This document shows positions 1-7,779 of a stretch of DNA of 64,000 nucleotides, piece by piece (position 1 is the stretch's first letter; each line of letters starts with the position of its first letter). The position numbers and the translations under genes are program-made. This DNA is from Alphaproteobacteria bacterium. GTDB lineage: Bacteria; Pseudomonadota; Alphaproteobacteria; Rhodobacterales; Rhodobacteraceae. The stretch covers positions 1 to 64,000 of the forward strand of contig JAUHVR010000004.1 in NCBI GenBank assembly GCA_030424865.1, read 5' to 3'. The notes under the pieces are model-generated. The model was not told the origin of the DNA. It searched no databases and saw only the letters and a list, made by a program, of their open reading frames with translations.

Positions 1-125
1 AGATCATGCGCCGCATCCTGCGCAAGATCGCAGAGAACGACTATGGCTCCCTGGGCGACACATCAACACTCGCTGAACCCGCCGTCGTCGATGACCTCAT
101 CGACAACAGAATGAACAAGGGGTGA
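1..125 (+). CDS. acs: Acetyl-CoA synthetase, C-terminal end (partial)
   Basis: Only the last 41 or so codons are in the window. The frame read from base 3 begins [12 protein letters not shown] and ends at TGA 123-125. This matches the conserved C-terminal tail of acetyl-CoA synthetase: the lysine-containing KIMRR segment that is acetylated in the family, then the [14 protein letters not shown] stretch. The enzyme converts acetate, ATP and CoA to acetyl-CoA, AMP and PPi. It is followed within a few bases by adenylate kinase and then by an acetate-type symporter, which fits an acetate uptake and activation cluster. The rest of the gene lies left of the window. Confidence 0.85.
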   Translation, partial: IMRRILRKIAENDYGSLGDTSTLAEPAVVDDLIDNRMNKG

Positions 126-130
126 GCGGG

Positions 131-814
131 ATGACCACTGCAAGCACCCTCGCCGCGCCCGTTCTGATCCTGCTTGCCCCCCCGGGGGCCGGCAAAGGCA
201 CCCAGGCGCGCATGCTGGAGGAAACCTTTGGTTTTGTTCAGCTTTCGACCGGTGATCTTCTGCGCGCGGCGGTCGCCGCCGGCACCGATGCCGGCAAACA
301 GGCGAAAGCCGTGATGGAGGCCGGTGATCTGGTCAGCGACGAGATCGTCATCGCCATCCTGCGCGACCGCCTGAACGACCCCGACACCCGCAAGGGCGTG
401 ATCCTCGACGGCTTTCCCCGCACCACCGTACAGGCACAAGCCCTGGACACGCTGCTTCGCGAAACGGGCCAGAAGGTCAACGCCGCCATCAGTCTGGACG
501 TGGACGACGCCGCCATGGTCACCCGGATCTCGGGTCGTTTCACCTGCGGCACCTGTGGCGAAGGCTATCACGACAGCTTCAAGGCGCCGCAGACCGAGGG
601 CGTCTGTGACAAATGCGGCGGCACGGACTTCAAGAGACGCGCGGACGACAACGCGGAAACGGTCACGCAACGGCTGGAAGCCTATCACGCACAGACCGCC
701 CCGCTGATCACCTACTACGACGACAAGGGCGCCCTCTCGCGGATCGACGCGATGGGCGACATCCAGGATATCGCCGCCGGTCTCGGCGCGATTGTGAAGT
801 CGGCCACGGCGTAA
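131..814 (+). CDS. adk: Adenylate kinase with zinc-binding LID
   Basis: Cytoplasmic nucleoside monophosphate kinase (ATP + AMP to 2 ADP), 227 residues. The P-loop GAGKGT is at residues 19-24, and the LID holds four cysteines (C139, C142, C159, C162) in the CxxC...CxxC arrangement of zinc-type adenylate kinases. I chose ATG 131 over the in-frame GTG at 122 because an AAGGGG ribosome site sits at 118-123 with correct spacing. The gene lies 5 bases after the acs stop and before the symporter genes. Acetyl-CoA synthetase releases AMP, so a kinase here probably recycles that AMP. Whether it is a second copy besides a housekeeping adk cannot be judged from this window. Confidence 0.93.
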   Translation: MTTASTLAAPVLILLAPPGAGKGTQARMLEETFGFVQLSTGDLLRAAVAAGTDAGKQAKAVMEAGDLVSDEIVIAILRDRLNDPDTRKGVILDGFPRTTVQAQALDTLLRETGQKVNAAISLDVDDAAMVTRISGRFTCGTCGEGYHDSFKAPQTEGVCDKCGGTDFKRRADDNAETVTQRLEAYHAQTAPLITYYDDKGALSRIDAMGDIQDIAAGLGAIVKSATA

Positions 815-851
815 CGCCACGGCTGCATACAGGAGGAAAAGGAGGACCCGC

Positions 852-1133
852 ATGACGGATCAAGCCACTCATATCGTAGAAACCGCCGAGGCCGACAGGG
901 GCTATTGGTCGGCGAACGTACGCATCATCATCATCAGCCTGGTCATCTGGGCCCTGGTGTCTTTCGGGTTCGGCATCCTGCTGCGCCCCGCCCTGTCGGG
1001 CATCGCCGTTGGCGGCACCGACCTTGGGTTCTGGTTCGCCCAGCAGGGATCGATCATCGTCTTCCTGGCGCTGATCTTTTTCTACGCCTGGCGGATGAAC
1101 AAGCTCGATAAAGAATTTGGCGTCGAGGAGTAA
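852..1133 (+). CDS. DUF4212 small subunit of a sodium/solute symporter
   Basis: A 93-residue membrane protein with two predicted helices, roughly residues 24-46 and 62-82. A short acidic N-terminus precedes them and a charged tail (MNKLDKEFGVEE) follows. Size and pattern match the DUF4212 family, which is always encoded just before a large sodium:solute symporter subunit of the VC_2705 type. That is the case here, 5 bases upstream of the next gene. A strong AGGAGG-like site (AGGAGGAAAAGGAGG) precedes the ATG. It is likely an accessory subunit of the transporter; its exact function is not established. Confidence 0.88.
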   Translation: MTDQATHIVETAEADRGYWSANVRIIIISLVIWALVSFGFGILLRPALSGIAVGGTDLGFWFAQQGSIIVFLALIFFYAWRMNKLDKEFGVEE

Positions 1134-1138
1134 GCCAG

Positions 1139-2926
1139 ATGGATCAGTTTACCATTAACCTGCTGTTTGTCGGCGCGTCCTTCGCGCTGTACATCGGCAT
1201 CGCGATCTGGGCCCGTGCGGGTTCCACATCGGAATTCTACGCCGCCGGTCGCGGCGTGCACCCGGTCACCAACGGTATGGCGACAGCGGCTGACTGGATG
1301 TCGGCGGCCTCGTTCATCTCGATGGCGGGCCTGATTGCCTTTACCGGCTACGACAACTCGAGCTTCCTGATGGGCTGGACCGGTGGCTACGTGCTGCTGG
1401 CGCTGCTGCTTGCGCCTTACCTGCGCAAATTCGGCAAGTTCACCGTGTCCGAGTTCATCGGCGATCGTTTCTACAGCCAGACCGCGCGCATCGTGGCGGT
1501 TGTCTGCCTGATCGTTGCCTCGACCACATACGTTATCGGTCAGATGACCGGTGTTGGCGTGGCCTTTGGCCGCTTCCTGGAAGTCAGCAACACCAGCGGT
1601 CTGCTGATCGGTGCCTGTGTGGTGTTCGCCTACGCCGTGTTCGGCGGCATGAAGGGTGTGACCTACACCCAGGTGGCACAGTATTGCGTTCTGATCACCG
1701 CCTACACCATCCCGGCAATCTTCATCTCGCTGCAGCTGACCGGCACGCCGATCCCGGCACTGGGTCTGTTTGGCGAGCATGCCGCCTCGGGTGAGCCTCT
1801 GCTGGCGAAACTGGATGCTCTGGTGGCCGAGCTTGGCTTCAACGAGTACACCGCACACCACGCCGACACCTTCAACATGGTGCTCTTCACCCTGTCGCTG
1901 ATGATCGGTACCGCGGGTCTGCCCCACGTGATCATGCGCTTCTTCACCGTTCCCCGCGTGGCTGACGCCCGCTGGTCGGCCGGTTGGACGCTGGTCTTTA
2001 TCGCTCTGCTGTACCTGACCGCGCCTGCCGTGGGTGCCATGGCCCGTCTGAACATCACCGAAATGATGTGGCCCAATGGTGCCTCGGGTGAGCCTGTTTC
2101 GGCCGAGATGATCGAAGGCGAGCAGCGCTATGACTGGATGGCGACCTGGCAGAAAACCGGTCTGCTGAACTGGGAAGACAAGAACGGCGACGGCAAAATT
2201 GCCTACTTCAACGACAAGGACGCCGAGACTGTTGCCAAGATGGAAGCTGCTGGCTGGGGCTCGGAAAACGAGCTGACCAAGTTCAACCGCGACATCCTGG
2301 TTCTGGCCAACCCCGAGATTGCCAACCTGCCAAGCTGGGTGATTGGCCTGGTCGCGGCCGGTGGTCTTGCAGCGGCGCTGTCCACTGCGGCTGGCCTGCT
2401 GCTTGCGATCTCGTCTGCGGTCTCGCACGACCTGATCAAGGGCGCGATCAACCCACAGATCAGCGAACGTGGCGAGCTTCTGTCGGCGCGGATCGCCATG
2501 GCCGTGGCCATCGCGGTGGCAACCTACCTGGGCCTCAACCCTCCGGGCTTTGCGGCGCAGACAGTGGCCTTGGCCTTCGGTCTGGCGGCAGCATCGATCT
2601 TCCCGGCGCTGATGATGGGGATCTTCTCGACCCGCATCAACAACACCGGCGCGGTTGCGGGCATGCTGGCAGGTCTGATCGTTACGCTGCTGTACATCTT
2701 CCTGCACAAAGGCTGGTTCTTTGTTCCGGGCACCAACAGCTTCACCGATGCTGATCCTCTCCTCGGTACCGTCAAGTCGACCTCGTTCGGCGCGATCGGT
2801 GCAGCGATCAACTTCGGCGTCGCCTACGTGGTGTCGGGCATGACCAAAGAAACCCCGGCCGAAATCAAGGCCCTGGTCGAAAGCGTGCGCGTGCCTCGCG
2901 GTGCGGGCGCTGCCCAAGACCACTAA
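1139..2926 (+). CDS. Sodium/solute (acetate-type) symporter, large subunit
   Basis: A 595-residue polytopic inner-membrane protein of the SSS family, close to the cation/acetate symporters (ActP and the VC_2705 subfamily). The family core, EFYAAGRGVHPVTNGMA, is near the N-terminus, and FTVSEFIGDRF follows. It probably imports acetate or another small carboxylate with sodium. The linkage to acs, adk and DUF4212 supports this; the substrate is inferred from context only. An unusual soluble loop around residues 320-380 contains an EF-hand-like stretch, D347-K-N-G-D-G-K-I354. The gene ends before two hairpins, the second of which looks like an intrinsic terminator. Confidence 0.9.
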   Translation: MDQFTINLLFVGASFALYIGIAIWARAGSTSEFYAAGRGVHPVTNGMATAADWMSAASFISMAGLIAFTGYDNSSFLMGWTGGYVLLALLLAPYLRKFGKFTVSEFIGDRFYSQTARIVAVVCLIVASTTYVIGQMTGVGVAFGRFLEVSNTSGLLIGACVVFAYAVFGGMKGVTYTQVAQYCVLITAYTIPAIFISLQLTGTPIPALGLFGEHAASGEPLLAKLDALVAELGFNEYTAHHADTFNMVLFTLSLMIGTAGLPHVIMRFFTVPRVADARWSAGWTLVFIALLYLTAPAVGAMARLNITEMMWPNGASGEPVSAEMIEGEQRYDWMATWQKTGLLNWEDKNGDGKIAYFNDKDAETVAKMEAAGWGSENELTKFNRDILVLANPEIANLPSWVIGLVAAGGLAAALSTAAGLLLAISSAVSHDLIKGAINPQISERGELLSARIAMAVAIAVATYLGLNPPGFAAQTVALAFGLAAASIFPALMMGIFSTRINNTGAVAGMLAGLIVTLLYIFLHKGWFFVPGTNSFTDADPLLGTVKSTSFGAIGAAINFGVAYVVSGMTKETPAEIKALVESVRVPRGAGAAQDH

Positions 2927-2934
2927 GCCTGACT

Positions 2935-3010
2935 GGCAGGGCGCTCCCCCGGCGCCCTGCCGCAATTCTCCCGTTCAACGCCTGTCCGGGACCCCTGGGC
3001 AGGCGTTTTC
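2935..3010 (+). terminator. Two hairpins after the symporter gene, second an intrinsic terminator
   Basis: The first hairpin has perfect 10-base arms, GGCAGGGCGC at 2935-2944 and its complement at 2952-2961, with a 7-base loop and no T-run. The second has arms AACGCCTG (2977-2984) and CAGGCGTT (3000-3007), an inner GC-rich pairing, and a short TTTTC tail. Together they should stop or reduce transcription between the symporter and the downstream signalling gene, which starts at 3033. Confidence 0.6.
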
Positions 3011-3032
3011 GATTTCAAGGAAGGCGCACGCC

Positions 3033-4856
3033 ATGGCATTGACCCCGGACGACCTGCGAGGCTTTCTGCGCAGCGTGCACCCCTACGATGCCCTGTCGCT
3101 TGAGGCGCTGGACGACATCCTCCCCTATTTCGAACGTCGTGAAATCGCCGCCGACCAGACAATCTATGAGATCGACCAAACACTGGAGGGTGTCTTTCTG
3201 ATCATGCATGGCGAGGTCGAGGTGCGCGATGAAAACGACGTCCCGCTGTCCATCCTGGGACCCCGAAATTCCTTTGGCGAACGCGGATTGGTGCGCGGAG
3301 GTGTTTCCGTGACCTCGGCCCGGGCGCTGCAGGACACCGATGTCCTGATCCTGCCCTCCAACCGGTTTCATGCGCTGATCAAGACCCAACCCGCCGCCGC
3401 CCGGTTCTTTGACCGGTCCCGTGCGCAAAAAGCCCAGAAGAACGATCTGAGCACCAGTCGGGTCGAGGCTCTGATGTCGCGTGTGCCGCTGACCTGCTCG
3501 CCGGCCACAACCGTGCGCGAAGCCGCCGAGCGGATGCGCGATGCACACCGGTCCTCGATCTGCGTCACCCGCGACACCGAATTGCAGGGAATCGTCACGA
3601 TCCGCGATATCTCTGGCAAGGTGGTCGCGGGCGGTCTGGCCCTTGGCACGCCCGTCGACAAGATCATGACCCGCGATCCGCTGACGCTGCCGCCTTCGGC
3701 CATCGGGTCGGACGTGCTGCACCTGATGATGGAGCGCCGGATTGGCCATGTTCCGATTGTCGAAGGCGGGCAGCTGGTCGGCATGGTGTCTCAGACCGAC
3801 CTGACCCGGTTTCAGGCGGTCAGCTCGGCCGAGCTGGTGTCGGAAATTGCCCAGGCCGACAGCGCCCAGACCATGGCCACGGTCACCGCCCGCATCCCGC
3901 AACTTCTGGTGCAGCTTGTCGCCGGCGGCAACCGGCACGAGGTCGTGACCCGCCTGATCACCGACATCGCCGACACAGCAACCCGCCGCCTGCTGGCGCT
4001 GGCCGAGGAAAAGCTGGGGCCGCCGCCCGTGCCCTACCTCTGGCTGGCCTGCGGCAGCCAGGGTCGGCAGGAACAAACAGGCGTCAGCGATCAGGACAAC
4101 TGCCTGATCCTCGACGATGCGGTTCTGGATGCGCATATGCCCTACTTCGCCGATCTGGCGCAGTATGTCTGCGACGGGTTGAACACCTGCGGCTACGTCT
4201 ATTGCCCGGGCGACATGATGGCGACCAACCCGCGCTGGTGTCAGCCGTTGCGCGTCTGGAAGCAATACTTCGAAGGGTGGATCGCCAAGCCCAACCCCGA
4301 GGCGCAGATGCTTGCCTCGGTCATGTTCGATCTGCGACCCATTGGCGGCGCCACCTCCCTGTTTGGCAACCTGCAGGAAGACACGCTTGAGGACGCCGCC
4401 GAGAACTCGATCTTTGTGGCGCATATGGTCGGCAACTCGCTGAAACATACACCGCCGCTGGGGCTCTTGCGCGGGTTCGCGACGATCCGGTCGGGCGAGC
4501 ACAAGAACCAGCTCGACATGAAGCACAACGGTGTTGTGCCGGTGGTCGATCTGGGCCGCATCTATGCGCTGCAGGGCAAGCTGAAAGAGGTCAACACCCG
4601 CGCCCGGCTCGAGGCCGCGATGGCCGAGGGCGTGCTCAGCCGGTCCGGAGGTCAGGACCTGCTGGACGCCTATGACCTGATCGCCGAGACACGGCTGGAA
4701 CATCAGGCGGCGCGCACCAAGATGGGGCTCGCGCCCGACAACTATCTGGCGCCGTCAAATCTGTCGGACTTTGACCGAAGTCATCTGCGCGACGCCTTTG
4801 TCGTTGTAAAGACACTGCAATCGGCCATCGGCCACGGGCGCGGGATGCTGGGGTGA
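3033..4856 (+). CDS. cNMP-binding / CBS pair / DUF294 nucleotidyltransferase-like signalling protein
   Basis: A 607-residue cytoplasmic regulator. A cyclic-nucleotide-binding-like domain (about residues 20-130) is followed by two CBS domains (about 150-265, including MTRDPLTLPP) and a DUF294 nucleotidyltransferase-like domain with GSQGR at 341-345 and the acidic pair D353/D355 (VSDQDN). A DUF294 C-terminal helical domain ends the protein. I start at ATG 3033, which has an AAGGAAGG site upstream; the frame stays open further 5' but overlaps the terminator. CBS domains usually bind adenylates, so the protein probably senses nucleotide or energy state. A DUF294 gene and a 3'-5' exonuclease gene next to acetate symporters is a recurring arrangement, to my knowledge also in Pseudomonas. 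The target is unknown. Confidence 0.85.
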   Translation: MALTPDDLRGFLRSVHPYDALSLEALDDILPYFERREIAADQTIYEIDQTLEGVFLIMHGEVEVRDENDVPLSILGPRNSFGERGLVRGGVSVTSARALQDTDVLILPSNRFHALIKTQPAAARFFDRSRAQKAQKNDLSTSRVEALMSRVPLTCSPATTVREAAERMRDAHRSSICVTRDTELQGIVTIRDISGKVVAGGLALGTPVDKIMTRDPLTLPPSAIGSDVLHLMMERRIGHVPIVEGGQLVGMVSQTDLTRFQAVSSAELVSEIAQADSAQTMATVTARIPQLLVQLVAGGNRHEVVTRLITDIADTATRRLLALAEEKLGPPPVPYLWLACGSQGRQEQTGVSDQDNCLILDDAVLDAHMPYFADLAQYVCDGLNTCGYVYCPGDMMATNPRWCQPLRVWKQYFEGWIAKPNPEAQMLASVMFDLRPIGGATSLFGNLQEDTLEDAAENSIFVAHMVGNSLKHTPPLGLLRGFATIRSGEHKNQLDMKHNGVVPVVDLGRIYALQGKLKEVNTRARLEAAMAEGVLSRSGGQDLLDAYDLIAETRLEHQAARTKMGLAPDNYLAPSNLSDFDRSHLRDAFVVVKTLQSAIGHGRGMLG

Positions 4857-4915
4857 CCTGAGACGCGAAGTATGGGATCACCGATGAAAACATCGGGGTT
4901 CGAGGAGGAGAACAC

Positions 4916-5416
4916 ATGTTTCTGGAACTGATCGCGACCTTCATTGCGGGCTTTGCCGCGGCGGGCGTCATGATGCTGGTCAACCGCATGAGCGGTGGTC
5001 GCCTGCCCCGCTGGCTGGTGCCCGTTGTGGCGGGACTGGCGATGATCGGCACGACAATTGCGAGCGAATACAACTGGTTCGATCGCACACGCGGCACCCT
5101 GCCCAACGGCTTCGAGGTCGTGACCTTTGTCGAAACCTCGGCGCTCTATCGGCCGTGGACCTATGTCGCCCCGCTGACCACCAGGTTCATTGCGCTCGAC
5201 ACCAAGTCGACGCGCGCCAATGAAAAGACCCCCTCGGTCTACCTGACCAACATCTATGCCTATGGCCGATGGCAAAGGGTGCAACCGGCGCAAATCATGA
5301 TCGATTGCGACCGGCTGGCCCGTGCCCGCCCGACGGATGGTGCGGGCGACCCGGATTGGGTCGAGGTCGGCGGGGATGATCCGATTGTGGCCTCGGTCTG
5401 CGAGGCACACTCGTGA
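4916..5416 (+). CDS. Hypothetical membrane protein with two N-terminal helices
   Basis: 166 residues, family not recognised. Two hydrophobic helices (about 3-24 and 36-55) are followed by a soluble domain of about 110 residues ending in a C-terminal part with two cysteines and an acidic run. A very strong ribosome site, GAGGAGGAG, lies just upstream. The stop overlaps the GTG start of the exonuclease gene (GTGA), so the two are probably translated together. A short hairpin (CCGAT/ATCGG, 4881-4896) lies in the leader. It may be the membrane partner of the exonuclease or of the DUF294 protein; that is inference from the coupling. Confidence 0.75.
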   Translation: MFLELIATFIAGFAAAGVMMLVNRMSGGRLPRWLVPVVAGLAMIGTTIASEYNWFDRTRGTLPNGFEVVTFVETSALYRPWTYVAPLTTRFIALDTKSTRANEKTPSVYLTNIYAYGRWQRVQPAQIMIDCDRLARARPTDGAGDPDWVEVGGDDPIVASVCEAHS

Positions 5417-6819
5417 CAAAGCTCAGCCTGCGCTTTCGGATCTTCCTCTTCTTTGTCCTGATCGCGCTGGGGGGCACGGCCATCGTTCTGGGCGCCGTCT
5501 GGCTGGGGTTTTCGCGCGCGTCCGAAGCGGGGGTTGGCGCAGGTTTTACCCTGACCGCGCTGCTCAGCAGCTTTGGGCTGGTGGGCATGACGGTGGCGAT
5601 CTGGCTGCTTTTTGACGAAAACGTCGCCAAGCCGATCGAGCGACTGGCTGCCCAACTGCGGGTGCGCGCCCACTCGGGTCATGACACCGAGATCGATGCC
5701 GAGGCCGCCAGGTACCTAGGCGACCTGGCCCCCGCCGCCGAGGCGGTCAGCCAGCGCCTGGGCGACAGCGCGCTTGAGACGGCACAGGCGGTTTCCGCCG
5801 AGACCGCCCGTCTGGCGCAGGAACGCGCCCGGCTGACCGAACTGCTGACCGAGATCCCGGTGGCAATGATCCTGCTGAATGCGGCAGATCAGATTGTACT
5901 GTATGACGGTCAGGCCGCCGAGGTTCTGGCCCAGATTGGCGTTCCGCGCCTGAATGCTCCGCTCAGCGATTACCTTGCCGCCAAACCATTTGCCGCGGCA
6001 CGCGCCAAGATGAACAAGTCCGGTCTGGATGTCGCGTTCGAGGCGCAAAGTGTAGACGGCACACTGAGTTTCGACGCCCGCCTGAAGCCGCTCGACGGCG
6101 GTGGCGCGATGCTGATCATCGACGAGGCGCAGGCCGATCTGCCGCCCGAGGCCGCCCGCCCGCTGATCTATGACTTCGACCTGCTGTCGCGCGATCCCAA
6201 CCGGGCCTTCCACGATACCCCCTTGTCCGAGCTGTGTTTTTCAGTCTTCGACACCGAAACAACCGGGCTGTTGCCGCACAAGGACGAAATCGTGCAACTG
6301 GCCGCCGTCCGTGTCCTGAACGGGCGCATCGTCAAAGGCGAAGTGCTGAACCAGCTGGTCGATCCCGGCATGCCGATCCCTGCGGCGTCGACCAAGGTGC
6401 ATGGGGTGACCGACGCCATGGTGGCCGGTGCCCCCGGCATCGCTGCGGTCGGCGCGGCGTTCCACCAGTTCTCGCGCGAGGCGGTGATCGTGGCGCACAA
6501 CGCGCCTTTCGACATGGCCTTTCTGCGCCGACATGGGGGCGCGATGGGGGTCAGCTGGGATCACCCGATCCTCGACACCGTCCTGCTGTCCGCCGTCGTC
6601 TTCGGAGCCTCGGAAACCCACACGCTGGATGCGCTGTGCGACCGGTTGGGCGTGACCATCCCCGAGGCCGAGCGCCACACCGCGCTTGGCGACGCGCGCG
6701 CCACTGCCGAGGTTCTGGTGCGCCTGCTGCCCATGCTTGAGGCACGCGGGATGACCCGGTTCGGCGATGTGATCGAGGAAACCAAACGGCACGGTCGCCT
6801 GCTCGAGGATTTGAATTAG
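5413..6819 (+). CDS. Membrane-anchored DnaQ-like 3'-5' exonuclease
   Basis: 468 residues, starting at GTG 5413 inside the previous stop codon. Two transmembrane helices (about 11-33 and 45-67) are followed by a HAMP-like segment (70-130) and a PAS-like region (about 140-250). The C-terminal exonuclease domain has all DEDDh residues: D280 and E282 in FDTETTG, D367 in HNAPFD, H422 and D427 in RHTALGDA. It resembles the epsilon subunit of DNA polymerase III but is built like a membrane signalling protein, so replication proofreading is unlikely to be its main task. It is the last gene of the acetate-linked cluster; the next gene is convergent. Its substrate is unknown. Confidence 0.85.
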   Translation: MTKLSLRFRIFLFFVLIALGGTAIVLGAVWLGFSRASEAGVGAGFTLTALLSSFGLVGMTVAIWLLFDENVAKPIERLAAQLRVRAHSGHDTEIDAEAARYLGDLAPAAEAVSQRLGDSALETAQAVSAETARLAQERARLTELLTEIPVAMILLNAADQIVLYDGQAAEVLAQIGVPRLNAPLSDYLAAKPFAAARAKMNKSGLDVAFEAQSVDGTLSFDARLKPLDGGGAMLIIDEAQADLPPEAARPLIYDFDLLSRDPNRAFHDTPLSELCFSVFDTETTGLLPHKDEIVQLAAVRVLNGRIVKGEVLNQLVDPGMPIPAASTKVHGVTDAMVAGAPGIAAVGAAFHQFSREAVIVAHNAPFDMAFLRRHGGAMGVSWDHPILDTVLLSAVVFGASETHTLDALCDRLGVTIPEAERHTALGDARATAEVLVRLLPMLEARGMTRFGDVIEETKRHGRLLEDLN

Positions 6820-6884
6820 GGGCTCTGCCCGCCTTAGCGCCAGACTTCGCGCAGATGCCAACCCGGCAAAAGCGAGCGATGTGC

Positions 6885-7739
6885 CTAGGGCACGGTCCGC
6901 GCCAGGGTCAGGGCCCCGTCCAAGGCATCGCCGTCGGGGGCGACCATCGCGTCGCGCAACTCGACGTCCAGATGCGGCAGGTAGGCGTTGCTCAGGACAC
7001 CCGGCGCGCACAGCGCCTCGCCCGGTTGCCAGCCCAGCGCACGGACCGACCGGCAAATCCATCCTGCCCCACGGTGCAGAAGCGCGCGGCCGACAACGTC
7101 GCCCCGTTCAGCCGCCTTGGTCACCCCGCGCGCCAGCCGGCCAAGCTCTGTCGGCGCGGCATTTGCGGCAAACCCCTCGACCCCGTGCGCGCCGCCGAAT
7201 TCTTCGAGCAGGGCGCGGGTCATGGCCGAGTGTTCCGCCAGACCGTCGCCTGCGTGCAAGGCCCAGCGCAGGGCCTCGCGCCCGAGCCAGGCGGCAGAGG
7301 CCTCGTCCCCCATGGCAAGCCCATGCCCGCCGACGATGCGCACGCCCTTATCCGTCACGCGGGCAAAGAACGAGCCCGTGCCCAGCGCTGCCACGCAGCC
7401 ATGGCGTGATCCCAGGGCACCGATGACAAAGGCGCGCTGATCGGACGCGACCTGTGCCCGCGATAGGGGCAGCATTCCGGCCAGTTCCTCGGCCTGCGCC
7501 TTCGTATGCGCGCCCGCGACCGCCAGATGGGCGGGCACCTTGCTCAGCTCCGCAAGGGCCAAGTCCGCCTTTCCGGCCAGATGTTCCAAAGCCGTGGTTA
7601 TTGCGGCAGCGCAGTCCCCGGGGGCGGTCGTGAAGTTTCCGCCCGGACCGATATAGTCGACACGACGATTGTCGTTTTCCCAAGCGATACGGCAATGGGT
7701 GCTGCCGCAATCGACCCCGATGTATCCAGACGTGCTCAT
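6885..7739 (-). CDS. BadF/BadG-type ATPase, N-acetylglucosamine kinase-like
   Basis: 284 residues with the actin-like ATPase fold of the BcrAD/BadFG family, whose bacterial sugar-kinase branch phosphorylates GlcNAc or glucosamine. The phosphate-1 loop is GVDCGSTHCR near residues 8-17, and phosphate-2 is ALGTGSFFA around 115-123. A GDEASAAWLG segment is typical of the kinase branch. It starts 40 bases after arsJ on the same strand and could be the last gene of the arsenic operon, but no known role in arsenic metabolism explains that. Sugar kinase activity is the family inference. Confidence 0.75.
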   Translation of the reverse strand: MSTSGYIGVDCGSTHCRIAWENDNRRVDYIGPGGNFTTAPGDCAAAITTALEHLAGKADLALAELSKVPAHLAVAGAHTKAQAEELAGMLPLSRAQVASDQRAFVIGALGSRHGCVAALGTGSFFARVTDKGVRIVGGHGLAMGDEASAAWLGREALRWALHAGDGLAEHSAMTRALLEEFGGAHGVEGFAANAAPTELGRLARGVTKAAERGDVVGRALLHRGAGWICRSVRALGWQPGEALCAPGVLSNAYLPHLDVELRDAMVAPDGDALDGALTLARTVP

Positions 7740-7779
7740 GTGCCTGTTCTAACGCGGGAAATCCGCCCGCGCGAGGGTT

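Noticed and set aside
1082-2965. A minus-strand open frame of 627 codons opposite the symporter
   Set aside because: Low-complexity His/Arg/Gln composition, no family, and the opposite strand has a clear transporter.
5413-6819. Annotation as the replicative DNA polymerase III epsilon subunit
   Set aside because: Two membrane helices and about 200 residues of signalling-type domains precede the exonuclease domain, unlike replicative DnaQ.
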